From Calycina herbarum (taxonomy: Eukaryota > Ascomycota > Leotiomycetes > Helotiales > Pezizellaceae): 64,000 nt of DNA. This document shows positions 11,882 to 22,714 of this stretch, one piece after another (within the stretch, counting starts at the first letter, position 1; every line of letters begins with the position of its first letter). The position numbers and the translations under genes were made by a program. The notes beneath the pieces were generated by a model, which was not told the origin of the DNA, did no database searches, and saw only the letters and a program-made list of their open reading frames with translations. Where the stretch lies: positions 62,001 through 126,000 of the forward strand of contig LLEY01000065.1 in NCBI GenBank assembly GCA_001414485.1, given 5' to 3'.

Positions 11882-13742
11882 ACGTGGTATACTAGGACCT
11901 TGTGATTATTAGGACCTTGTGAATTTTTTCTCTACTCTACTACCTCTAACTTTAATATACGTTTTCTTAATAACTACTTAATAAAATCTTAAACCTAAGA
12001 AGCTTGAATTATCCTAGCTATCGAAGCTATTTGATTATCTAAACGAATAAACCGTAGTAAAGCTATAAAGCTATATAGAGTCCTTTATTCTATACTTACT
12101 AATAGAATAGCTAGTTGAACTACTCTTAGTAAACGCTAGCTAGTAAATTATAAAATAACTATAATAGAAGAGGAGGTAATTATTTAAAATATACTTAATC
12201 TAGATATAAGAGGATTTATACCCTAGCTAGGTAGTATAGAAGATATAGTAAATTATATACTTAAGTTATATAGAGAATAATATATTAGATAGAACTAGGT
12301 ATAACGATTTATATAACGACGTCTAGAACTAAAGACACGTTTTAATTACGTTTACGATTTCTAAAGAGCCTTATACGAAGATCCTAAGCTAATTAACACG
12401 TAGTTTTAACTAGTAGAGAATATATAAGCGAAATATAGGATCTAAGACTACGATTTCTATAACTTTAATAAGACTAGTTTTATAATAGATATTATCTATG
12501 CTAGAATAGTTGTTATACGCGCTAATTAATATAGCAGAGGCAAGGCTGTCTAGCTAGGTAATCGAGAATAGACTATAGTAATTATCTATATTAATAGAGA
12601 GGGTTTAAGTATTCTTCTATTCTTAGTAGTTTAAGAGAAAAATCACCTTACTAGTTAGTATACTAAAGGCGGTCTTCCTAATAACTAGGTTATTAAACTA
12701 ACTAGTAATAGATAGACTAATAATAAGATAGACTTAGAATAGCTAGAATACTTCGATAAGTATACTCGTAGTTATATAAAAGAGCTATATCGAATATTAG
12801 TTCTAGATAGGTATAAGAGTTATAAATCGATAGTATTCTAAGAGTATTATAAGTTATATAATATTATTACTCTTTACCTACCTCCTTATTCGTCTTATCT
12901 AACCTAGCTACTCGACGTTAGATGTTTTAGTATTCTTAAACATATATATAGACGTTAAATCAAGACCTTTATTAAGGCTTATATAAACTATATTACTAAG
13001 GTTAAGTTCTTTCTTACGTTTTATATAGCTTATAACTAGTTAATAATAACCTAAAACGCTAAAGCTAGGTTCTATAGAGCTGGTCTAGTACCTCTAGAAC
13101 CCTAGACTATAATCTTAAAGCTTAATATTAAGTTATAGACTCCTATACCTACTAGACCCTCCTCTGCCGACGCTACCTCTTAGGTCTCCTAGACTTCTCG
13201 TAACCCTTCTAAAGCTCTTTCGTAATCAACTCTTATTAAGGATCGTATTACTCGTTACTAAGGAAGCTCGCTAATACCTATTTTCTAGACAATCGCTTCG
13301 TTAGTAAAAGGTATAGAGCGATTAGTCTATAAGGTAACCCTCTTATTAGCCGAGGTCTATATACTTCGAATAGTAAATAAAGCTCTTAGTAAACGCTAGA
13401 GGGCTAAAAATACCCGTATCTAAGAAGGAGGTGTACTTACTATAGAGGATATATAGGACGGATTAGCCTAGAAGAATATAGAGGAGCAGGTTCGACGTAA
13501 TAAGCGCTCTAGAGAGAGTAGAGAAGATAAAGGATAAACGACTTAGTAACGTTATAGTACTTATAGAAAAACTAGTTATAATATATAGACGTGTTAAGAA
13601 GTTATAGATATATCTAGTTTATTAGATTCTAAGTAGTTTTAATTAATTTAATATATTATAGTAGTTTTATTATATTTTAAAGTAGTAGAGTAGGAAAAAA
13701 TTCACAAGGTTCTAATAATTACGAGGTCCTGGTATACTACGT
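11882..13742 (+). mobile_element. pogo/Fot1-like DNA transposon, family 1, copy 2 (complete)
   Basis: 1861 bp between TA duplications at 11880-11881 and 13743-13744, with inverted repeats ACGTGGTATACTAGGACC and GGTCCTGGTATACTACGT. The plus strand encodes the remains of a pogo transposase. An N-terminal HTH-like region lies near 12020-12130, a WVYRFIKRRP-like block near 12300, a YNFNKTSF block near 12455-12490, and LVLDRYKSYKS near 12795-12830. Stops occur where Trp or Gln are expected. It sits inside gypsy element A, which itself lies inside another copy of this family. Confidence 0.9.
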
Positions 13743-16145
13743 TATCTAATTTTACTTTAATATATTAGACTTCGAAGAATCGATTTTCTTAGTTATATTT
13801 TCGTCTTTTCTTACTTTTATACTATGGAAAGAATCTTACTCTTTTCTAGTCTATATATACTACCTTATATACTAACTAGTATTCTATGATTTCTATAGTC
13901 TTAGAAGATCTTCTTATAAATCGTTTTAGTAAGTTTCTACATCTGTATTAGACCTATTTATAACTAGTCTTCTTAATAGTTTCTATAGACTATAGTTCTC
14001 CTTTATATAGATAATCTAAAATAGCTTCTAGTATACTTATCTCTAGTTTAATATAATAAACCTTAAATCTTCTTTTACTATTATCTTCTTTTAAAGAGCT
14101 TAAGAAGAATATTACTTTTTTACTATTAGAAAAGACTACTTTATATATTAGACTATCTTCTATAGTTCTCTTAGGTTCTAGAAGAGTCTTAATAAAATAT
14201 CTCTCTATTAACTAGTCTAATATAGTATATAGTTTATACCGAACCTATTTAATAGTTATTTCTTATAAGGTTTTAGTAACCTATTATTTACCTTCTTTTA
14301 GTTAGTAAAATTCCTAGATTAGAACAGTCTAGAGGTTTACTTAAATAACTCTAAACATTTACTAATTCTCTAATCTCTTAAATAATATCGCTATTCCTTT
14401 CTCTACTCTTAATATCTAATATTTCTTATTAATTTCTAACTTATAGTCTTAACTAGGTAAATAGGTAGTAATATCTAATTTTAAATATCTATTATATTTA
14501 TTAAAACCTTCTAATTAATACTACTACTATTTAGTAATATTATTCTTTAGGCTAGTAACTATCTATAAGTCTCTCTTCTCTAGGTAGTTGTTTAGTACTA
14601 TCTATTCTAGTCTAGGTTCTTTAAATTCAGTAGTTTCTCTTCTAGTAATAAGAATAACTATTATTACTTAGTCTTATTTATTCTAAATAATCGTATAAGT
14701 TATTAAAACTATAGAGTTAATTCTCTAAGTAGAATATAGACTCTAAAAATCAGGTTTCTAGTTTTCTATATATATCTATCTATTCTCTCTCTTAAAAGTT
14801 CTAATAAATACCTATGTCTTATCTTATTTAAGCTTATATATTCTTAGATCTGTCTCTAATAAGTTAGATACTAATTCTAATAACTCTAATAAACTTGTTA
14901 ATAGTAGTAATTCGTATTCTACTTAAAGAGGTAATTTATAATCTATCTCTAACCTTATATCGTAATATTCTTTAAGTAGTAGATCTCTATTATTATTATT
15001 ATCTTAAACTCTACTAGCTTATAACTCGATTCTATCGTTTAGCTATATATATATAGCGTCTGCTATTATATTTATAGTATCTATTTTAATCTACGTACTA
15101 TATCCTCTAGTCTCGAGATCTTTATTTATAAGTTTAATTTTATTAAATAAAACTACTTCTTTTTAAACTATAGTATTAATATAACCTTTCCTTTTAGAGT
15201 CTTTCTTCTTACTATACTTATTTACTCTATAACTAAGGAGGCTATAGTTATAATATAAGTTCTACTTACGTCGACGATTTCACTCTTCTTAAGAAAGTCC
15301 TTCTTTCTTTAGAAAGGTTTTCTTCTATATAGCGTTCGTCTTCTTATTATACTTAGTATAGAAGTGTTTTCACTTTTCTAACTCTTTTCTCTTTTCTCTA
15401 TATCTAGCGTTACTCTTTCTAAATTTATATAAGCGGTTATCTAGCTAGATAACCTTCTTAATTATACCTATAATAGTTAAGAACTATATATTCTATTTAG
15501 CTATTTTCTTATAAATATATACTTTTAATCCTCTATAGAAAAGTTCTATAAAAGTAATAGTATTCTATTCTAATTTCGTTCTATAACGTTAGAATTTATT
15601 AGTATAAATCTAAAAGCTTATATATAGTAGTTTAAATAATATCGAAGTCTCTAAAGACTTTTCTAATAGTTATCTTAAATCCTCTCTAAGATTTAAATAT
15701 AATCTTAGTTAATTCTATCTTTCTATCTTTATCCTCGTTTTTAAAGAAATTCTTAAGATATCGCTAAGCCTATTCTAATACTAATCCTCTTAAGTAAGAG
15801 GTAGTAAAGATAGTTTATAAATTATAATTACCTTTGAATTTATTAGAATTAAAGTTAAAGTAGATGTCTATTTAGAGAAAGAATAAGTTAAGTTTCTTTC
15901 GCTTTCTATAATATATGTCTAGTATTTTAACTTTAATAGACTTAAGTGCTTCGACCTTATATAGCTTAGAGGCGTCTAGTATACTAATATTATCGTCGTT
16001 CCTAGGTAACTATATACTAGCAGGTGTTCTTCTAGTAGTACTTCTAGATATTTCTATAACGTTGACTCGACTAGTATTTAGACTAGCTACAGCGGTAAGA
16101 GTTACTAGAGCTATAGTAACTAAACTTCTAAGTATATACTTAAAG

Positions 16146-16595
16146 TATAATAAAACTTAAACAAACTAAACAAAGATAACTAAGTCTCGAAGATTAGTAT
16201 ATAAGTAAGAAGTATAGATATACTAGGTTGTTTACTTAGAAGTAAACTTATTACTTATATTAAAGATATTAAATAAGATAATAAGATTAATAACTAAAGT
16301 TAAGTACGAAGCTCCTATCTAATAGCAGACGTGCTAGTCTTATATAAAACCCTTCGTACTACCTAGATCTCTATATAGGCCTAGATCCTTAGATCTCTTA
16401 TAGATCTCTTATAAGATCTAATAGGATCTATTACGTAACTACTAACAGTTATCTAATAGTAAGATCCTAGAATTCCTAAATACCTTCTATATTACTAATT
16501 CTCTTCTATATTACCTTCTATTTCCTAGATATCGTATCTTATTCTATTAGAGCGCTATCTAGACTACTTTACCACTTATAATATAATTTATAACA
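16146..16595 (-). repeat. 5' LTR of gypsy element A
   Basis: 450 bp, the same length as the 3' LTR at 5029-5478 and collinear with it. It opens TATAATAAAACTT and closes TTTATAACA on the plus strand. It is slightly more RIP-mutated than its partner. The CTATT duplication follows directly at 16596-16600. Confidence 0.88.
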
Positions 16596-18064
16596 CTATT
16601 AATAAAGTTATCTTATAAGCTATTATCTCTATACCTTTAGCTAATACAGCTACTGTCTTGAAAATAGAGGTTAGTAAGCTTTCTTAATAACGTATAATAC
16701 GATTTTTAACTAGAGTTATTTATAAAAGAGCGTTAGTTAGGTTACGAGGCGTCTAGGAGACCTAAGAGTTAGTATAGGCTAATAGAGTACTTAGAGATAT
16801 TAGAGTCTATAACTTAATATCTAGCTTAGAGATTATAGCCTAAGGATCTAGAGATATTAGACCAGCTCTATAAAACCCGGCTTTAGTGTTTTAGATTATA
16901 ATTAACTAATTATAATCTATATAAAAGGCTATAAAGAATTCGACCTTAGTAATATAATTTATATAAGCTTTGATAAAGGTCTTAATTTAACGTCTATATA
17001 TATATTTAAAAGTACTAAAATATCTAATATCGAGTAGCTAGGTTAAATAAGATAAATAAGAAGATAGACAGAGAAGAATTATATTATTAGCTTTATAATA
17101 CTCTTAAAATACAGCTGATTCGTAGCTTTCGTATCTATCTAGTACTAATATTCGATATAGCTTATATACGCGACTACGAGTATATTTATCGAAGTGTTCT
17201 AGTTATTTAAAACCTGTCTTATTATTAGTCTATCTATTACTTATCAGCTTTATAATCTAATTATATAGTAGGCCGCTCTTAGTATACTGACTAGTAAGGT
17301 GGTTTTTTACTTTAACTACTAAAAATAGTAGTATACTCGAACTCTCTCTATTAATATATATAATTACTATAGCCTATTCTCGATTACTAGGTTAAACAGC
17401 TTTGTCTCTACTACGTCGATCCGCGTATATAACAACTATAGTAGAGCTAATTATATCTATTATAAAGCCGGTCTTATTAAAGTTCTAAAAGTCGTAGTCT
17501 TAAATACTATATTTCGCTCGTATATTCTCTATTAGCTAGAACTATACTCTAATAAGCTTAGGATCTTCGTATAAAGCTCTTTAAAAGTCGTAAACGCGAT
17601 TTAAACACGTCTTTAACTCTAGACGTCGTTATATAAAGCGTTAAGCTTAGTTCTTTCTAATACGTTATTCTCTATATAACTCTAGTATATAATTTACTAT
17701 ATCTTCTATACTAGCTAACTAAGGCTTAAATCCTCTTATATCTAGATTAAATATATATTAAATAATCACTTTCTCCTCTAGTTCAGTTAACTTATAACTT
17801 GCTAGTCGACGTTTACTAAGAGTTATATAGCTGCTTATTCTATTAGAAAGCGTAGATTTAAGTACTTTATATATCTTAGTAGTAGTACGACTACTAAGTT
17901 TTTTTATTATTCGAATAGCTTCGATAGCTAAGATAATTCGTACTTCTTAGGATTAGGTTTCTATTACTAATTATTAAGAATTTGTATATTAAGGTTAGAA
18001 GGTAGTAGAGTAAGAAAAAGTGTCCGAGGTTCTAGAGTATTCGAGGTTCTAGTATACTACGTTA

Positions 18065-18432
18065 TATATAAAATAAAATAGTATTAAAACGACTAAGAAA
18101 GCGTTTTTATATAATCTTATATATAAGATAACTTTAAGCTAAGCTCTTTTTTACTATATAAGCTTTAATAAGATTATTAGTCTTATTAACTTAGCTATTA
18201 TTATTTTCTAGATATTCTTTCTAGTTAATCTAGTATTATATAATTATCTTCTTTTATCTTCTCTATTTAACTAGAATAACTTAATTATCTATAACTTATT
18301 TAAATTTAAACTAATAACTAAGTAGAGAATATTCTTAATTTTAATAAGAAGTAGATATATCTCTTATAAAGTTATTACTAAGACTTCTATTAGCTTTACT
18401 AATCTAAGAATTAAATTACTTCTTACTATTAA
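18065..18432. repeat. AT-rich RIP-mutated remnant of an unidentified older repeat
   Basis: A strongly AT-rich stretch with almost no CpA/TpG that stops abruptly near 18433, where normal composition begins. It continues the AT-rich DNA left of 4629 and so is probably the oldest layer of the nest. I could not recognise a protein or terminus in it. Confidence 0.4.
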
Positions 18433-20746
18433 GAGTATAACAGTCCCAGTTATATACGACCAGATTACATGCGACCACGTAACCAGTACTACCAAGGTTC
18501 TGCCGAGGTCTCGCTTAGTATAGATAAATAGAGACAGAGCGTACTAACTCTTCTCTTCTCTCTTTAGTTTAGTTTTCCTTAATATCAGGTACTATTCTAC
18601 AAGCACTTCTTTTAGTGCATTTGTAGAGGGCCGTCACATCTAGTGCCGTGAAAATTAAAAAACTTCGTACTTTCTAGGTAATCTATAAACCGTACCAGAT
18701 ATAAAAAATTCTACTATTTCTAAATTCTAAATAACCCACGAATAGCATAAGAAAATCTAAACTCTGAATATTTCCAGACAACCTATAAATAGAGACAGAA
18801 TGAAAAAAAAACGTTGTAATCAGTAGGTCGGTAGTCACCTACCAACCAACAATCAAAGAACTTATCCCCCCCCTCTATCCATAAGTAACCAACAACCAGC
18901 ACTGGAAAACTTCCAATCTCTGACTAAGTACTTGTATTAGAAGGTAAACCCACTAAAACAGCCCAACGATCGATCGATTGGGGTGACCTCCAAATCGCAA
19001 AAGCCATTTCCAACTACAGTACTGGTTGGTATCCTTGGGCACCTACCCCACCCCACAACCAGCCACCACACTCCAAATCCAAATCCCACTCGCTCGTTAT
19101 TAGTACGTATATCAGTATACCCTACAAATAGCACCAATAAATCCTTCCCCCTTATGTATTCCCCCATATTCCCCCATATTCCCCATAGCCATTAATCAAG
19201 TCAAGTCGGTGACTAACCAAACAGAGACAGCAATACTCCCTCCCATCTCTCCCATCTCTCCCACCACGAAAAGAAGAAGAAAAAAAGAAAAAGGGAAAAT
19301 CCCCATCCCAAACACATATAATCTACTTGTACTCAGCCCCGAACCCCCAGAATAGTTAACAAACACCCACCCATTCATTCCCTTCTAGCCGAAAAAAGAA
19401 GGAAAAAACAGAGACGAAAGGAATCTTGGGATTCTCAAATTCTCAAATTCTCAAATTTCAAAAAAAAACCAAAAAAAACTCAACATCAACACTTTCACCT
19501 CATCCACCTCAAATGACCTCACTTCACTTCCTCTCAGACCTTCACCTAAAGCCAAGCCAAGCCTACATGTTCCCTTTCTATGACGTTGTTAATTCTTGCA
19601 ATCAAAACCTCACTTCGTTCAGTCAAACCCCTCTCAGGCCAAGATCCAGATCACAGTGAAGCCTCAAGTATGAAGAAGAAAAAAGAACAGCAGCAACCAA
19701 AGTTCCAAACCAACCAGTTCTTCAAGTCCGCACCACACTATGACCTCGCTTCTCCCCCCTATAATACACGCAAATATCACAGTACATCACAAAAATCAAT
19801 CAAATATCAATCATGAAAAAAATGTCATCTTCCATTCAATTCTCAAACGAGTAACCAGCTAGCTAGGCGCAAGAAAAAAACCCACTTGTTCATCTAGCCT
19901 GCCTGCCTGCCTTAACTCTCTCTTCTCCTCTCACCGCACACCCCCCTCTCCCCCTTGAATCTCTCTCCTCCCAAAACTTCATCGATTCAAGGGCGGATCG
20001 TGGGTTATTTGTGGCAGTCTCAATAAAGAAATTGATTGTAAATCCCCTCTACAAAGTTCAAAGGGGGGAAAAATTCCATGCTTCAATGTTGAAACCCAGA
20101 CTCGCCCGCTCCCCTAAAAGGAAAAGGAAAATCCCCCCATAATTCTGTAAAACTACAACGACGAACGAAGGAATATCAAATGAAGCACACGAGCGCACCG
20201 AAAAAAGCACGCACAGAGAGAAAAAAACTCGGAAGAAAAAAAGCAGGAAAACAAATCTCTCATCCCCTCCCATTTGTTCATCTTCATTTTCCTCCCAAAT
20301 TTCCATGCTCGCCTTCCCCCATATGTTCATCCATCCATTCGTTCGTGGAGAGAAAAAAAAAAATTTGTAAAAATTCGTTCGTGTCATGGGTAGTATTTGC
20401 AGTAGTAAAAAAGAAAAATCGGAAAAAGTCCAAAAAATGCAAGTGGGAAAACGCCGACCGTTATCATATCATCCAATCATATTCGTGATTTCTTTCTTTC
20501 GTTACTGCTGTTTAATCAAATCTCTGATCAATTATGTGTGGTATGTATGTTGGAGAGGGTGTTTCGTATCGTAATATGCTGTTGCTCGCTTTGTACATGG
20601 CATCGTGTATGTCGTCGTCGTAGAGAAATGTCAAAATTCTCCAATGCGCATACACTGTGGTGGACGTATGATCTCTATCATGGAGTATGTATCGTGGTTT
20701 GTTGCGGTCGAAAAAAAGGGAAGAATGTCAATACTCAATCAAGAGA
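18433..20746. other. Gene-free spacer between transposon nest and J-domain gene
   Basis: Composition is normal. 18850-20400 is rich in A/C and pyrimidine tracts, with many short homopolymers and no credible coding frame. The part nearest 20746 must include the 3' UTR of the minus-strand J-domain gene. Nothing else could be supported. Confidence 0.5.
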
Positions 20747-22714
20747 TCAAGCATAAACCTCTCGACTCCCACTACTCCTCTGCGTGGGATAATAATGTTC
20801 CCTCGAATGACTCGAGGGCTCATTTCTTCGTCCGGAATAAAGATCTTTGGGCGCGGCCGTGTAGATGACGGATTCCGGGGTGTAATTGGGAGAATACTTG
20901 ACCTCGCCAAAGTATGGTCCATTTCCTCTCGATGTTTGATGTCCACCTTCTCGTGGTGGCATCTTGGGACGCGCATCTCGTATGATGGGCTCCGGTTCTG
21001 GCGCGTAGTACGGTGTCGTTGGAACTGAACGTACGGGAAGACCACGACTGGTGCTGTGAGTTCGCGTGGTTGGTGGGGGACGCTCTCGACTTCGGCGAGC
21101 TCCGCGGGGCGACGGACTGCGGTCATGGGAATAGGCGTGTTCATCGTCAATTCCGCGCATCTCGGAACGATGACGAGCGACGATGGGAACCGAACGTCCT
21201 TGGTCGACAACATATCGTGTTGTGGTCTCGGGTCGATGGCTTTGGCGAGGAGCGGGGCTGAGTGAGCGACGTTGGGCATAGGTAGGTTGTTGGGCATCAG
21301 AATCCGACGAATCCGTGTCTACTGGATGCGCCTGCTTTAGCCTGCTACTGCCTGTACCAGTTCGATCCCGGTGTTGGTCTCCCAGGTGGTAAGTATTTGA
21401 TCGAGAGATACTTGGAACAGGGTCCTTGCGAGGATAAGCATCAGTCTTCGAGCGACTTGGCTTTTCTCGGGGAATATATGAAGCAAGGTTGGCTGGCGAC
21501 GAGCTGTGAGTTGGCATGGCGGGTTGCTTTCTGGAAGGTAGTATTGGTGGAGATGGGGGTGACACAATCATAGGCTCCCCTCGAGAAGAAGTGTACACAG
21601 GCGTATGCGTAGGTGATGACCTTCGACTTCGATCCTTGGTTGACCTTTCTCGGGTTCGTGCTGGAGTTTCTGAAGACCTTCGAGATTCCTTTCGGGCTGA
21701 AGATCTCCGAGGGGACTCATCATCGCTATATTGAGGTGGGGCAACATGTCGGACCTGAATGGGATTCGAGGGAGCTGCAAAGGTTTCGGCTCTGCGTGGA
21801 GGGTGGGGACGGAATTCTTCCACTTTTGGTATTGGAACTGCCTTTTGTCGAGAAGCTTGCATGTATTGTGCAGCAAAATCCTTATGATCACTCCATTTTG
21901 GATCGAGAGGTATAGTTGGTGATTGTTCCTCCCTTGCGACTGGTGGTGGTGCTGCATATCTCACCTCCGCTTCTACAACTCTATGCCGACTCGATTTTTT
22001 ATCCGATGTTCGGCGTGTAGGATGTGAATAATCATCGGAATCATCAGCATCGACATATGTTGTTCGACTGTGTTTCTCCTCTGTGCCCCTTCTCTTCTCC
22101 TTGTCCGATGCCTTTTTCTTGTCCTTGTGCGAAGAGCGCTTCGCTTCCTTTTCGTATCGTATCCTATCCTCCTCAAGCTGCTGCCTCCTCCGGTCCTCGT
22201 CTCTCGCCGAAACTCGCTTTCGGTCTGTCGACTCGTAGCTGGCCGTTTTCCTTGGCGCGGAGCCTCTCAGATCCTCGTAACGTGCAAACTCCTCGTAACT
22301 CGATGATTTGGGTGCTTCGTGTGTGTAGACCTTGGGCATGGGTTGCGTTTTGGGGACGGGTTGTGCCGGTCTGGTCGTTTTGAATGTACTCGCTCGTGGT
22401 TCGGCCGTTCTGACTTCGTACTCGAATGGGTTACTCCTGGCTGTGGGGTTTCCCCGGCCCATCTCCTTTCGGAGCTCAAAGAGCTTGACTTGTTCATCGT
22501 ACTGAATCCTCCTGTTTTCGTCGCTGAGGAGCTCGTAGGCTTGCTGCACCTTTTGGAACTCATCCTGCTTGACTGCCTTCAGAGCGGCGTCCTGCACCTT
22601 GTCTGGATGGCATTTGAGAACGAGCTTGCGGTGTGCACTTCGAATCTCGGGTAGCTTTGCATCCTTCGTGACTCCCAGAGCCTCATATGGATTTGGTGGA
22701 AGAGGTGTCGACAT
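20747..22714 (-). CDS. J-domain (DnaJ/Hsp40-like) protein with long disordered tail
   Basis: 655 residues, single exon. Residues about 8-75 form a J domain (NPYEALGV.., helix II, HPD at 36-38, then a YELLSDENRRIQYD end), which stimulates Hsp70 ATPase activity in this family. No Gly/Phe region, zinc-finger or C-terminal substrate domain of classical DnaJ follows, so it is a class C type. The other ~570 residues are low-complexity, rich in Ser, Arg, Pro and charged residues, with several RS/RRSS stretches (for example SRRSSETPARTRERS). That hints at a nuclear or RNA-linked role, but this is inference. The start ATG sits directly before the J domain. The frame ends at a TGA at 20747-20749. Confidence 0.92.
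   Translation of the reverse strand: MSTPLPPNPYEALGVTKDAKLPEIRSAHRKLVLKCHPDKVQDAALKAVKQDEFQKVQQAYELLSDENRRIQYDEQVKLFELRKEMGRGNPTARSNPFEYEVRTAEPRASTFKTTRPAQPVPKTQPMPKVYTHEAPKSSSYEEFARYEDLRGSAPRKTASYESTDRKRVSARDEDRRRQQLEEDRIRYEKEAKRSSHKDKKKASDKEKRRGTEEKHSRTTYVDADDSDDYSHPTRRTSDKKSSRHRVVEAEVRYAAPPPVAREEQSPTIPLDPKWSDHKDFAAQYMQASRQKAVPIPKVEEFRPHPPRRAETFAAPSNPIQVRHVAPPQYSDDESPRRSSARKESRRSSETPARTRERSTKDRSRRSSPTHTPVYTSSRGEPMIVSPPSPPILPSRKQPAMPTHSSSPANLASYIPREKPSRSKTDAYPRKDPVPSISRSNTYHLGDQHRDRTGTGSSRLKQAHPVDTDSSDSDAQQPTYAQRRSLSPAPRQSHRPETTTRYVVDQGRSVPIVARHRSEMRGIDDEHAYSHDRSPSPRGARRSRERPPPTTRTHSTSRGLPVRSVPTTPYYAPEPEPIIRDARPKMPPREGGHQTSRGNGPYFGEVKYSPNYTPESVIYTAAPKDLYSGRRNEPSSHSREHYYPTQRSSGSREVYA

Larger units (their letters stand above)
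6130..16140 (-). pseudogene. gag-pol remnants of element A (interrupted)
   Basis: Read on the minus strand, order from the 5' LTR at the right is gag (about 15200-16100), protease and reverse transcriptase (about 10520-15100, interrupted), RNase H and integrase (about 6500-10040, interrupted) and a chromodomain-like end near 6150-6300. Assignment rests on segment-by-segment collinearity with element B, where motifs are clearer. Many stops and lost Cys codons from RIP make it non-functional. Confidence 0.75.
5029..16595 (-). mobile_element. Ty3/gypsy chromovirus 'element A', complete but RIP-mutated and carrying three insertions
   Basis: Two 450-bp LTRs (5029-5478 and 16146-16595) flank a minus-strand gag-pol interior. 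The target duplication CTATT lies at 5024-5028 and 16596-16600. After removing the inserts at 7470-9320, 10052-10514 and 11882-13742, the remaining ~7.4 kb is collinear with element B on the opposite strand. The sequence next to the 3' LTR (CTATCCCCTTCTT on plus from 5479) is the reverse complement of element B's polypurine tract. RIP is heavy throughout, with no working frame. Confidence 0.9.
4631..18062 (-). mobile_element. pogo/Fot1-like transposon, family 1, copy 3, split by gypsy element A
   Basis: The left end ACGTGGTACACCAGGACC (4631) and right end GGTTCTAGTATACTACGT (to 18062) are inverted repeats flanked by TA at 4629-4630 and 18063-18064. The element itself is 4631-5028 plus 16601-18062, 1860 bp, against 1861 bp for the complete copy at 11882-13742. 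Its interior is the reverse complement of copies 1 and 2. The break lies at equivalent points on both sides and carries the 5-bp duplication CTATT made by the gypsy insertion. The left 400 bp keep a much higher G+C than the rest. The transposase frame is destroyed. Confidence 0.9.

Noticed and set aside
15915..16160. 81-codon hydrophobic plus-strand frame near the end of element A
   Set aside because: It is the antisense of the gag start region and runs into the LTR; apparent hydrophobicity comes from RIP-driven T-rich codons.
18433..18660. Possible further solo LTR at the border of nest one
   Set aside because: No matching inverted ends or target duplication could be found.
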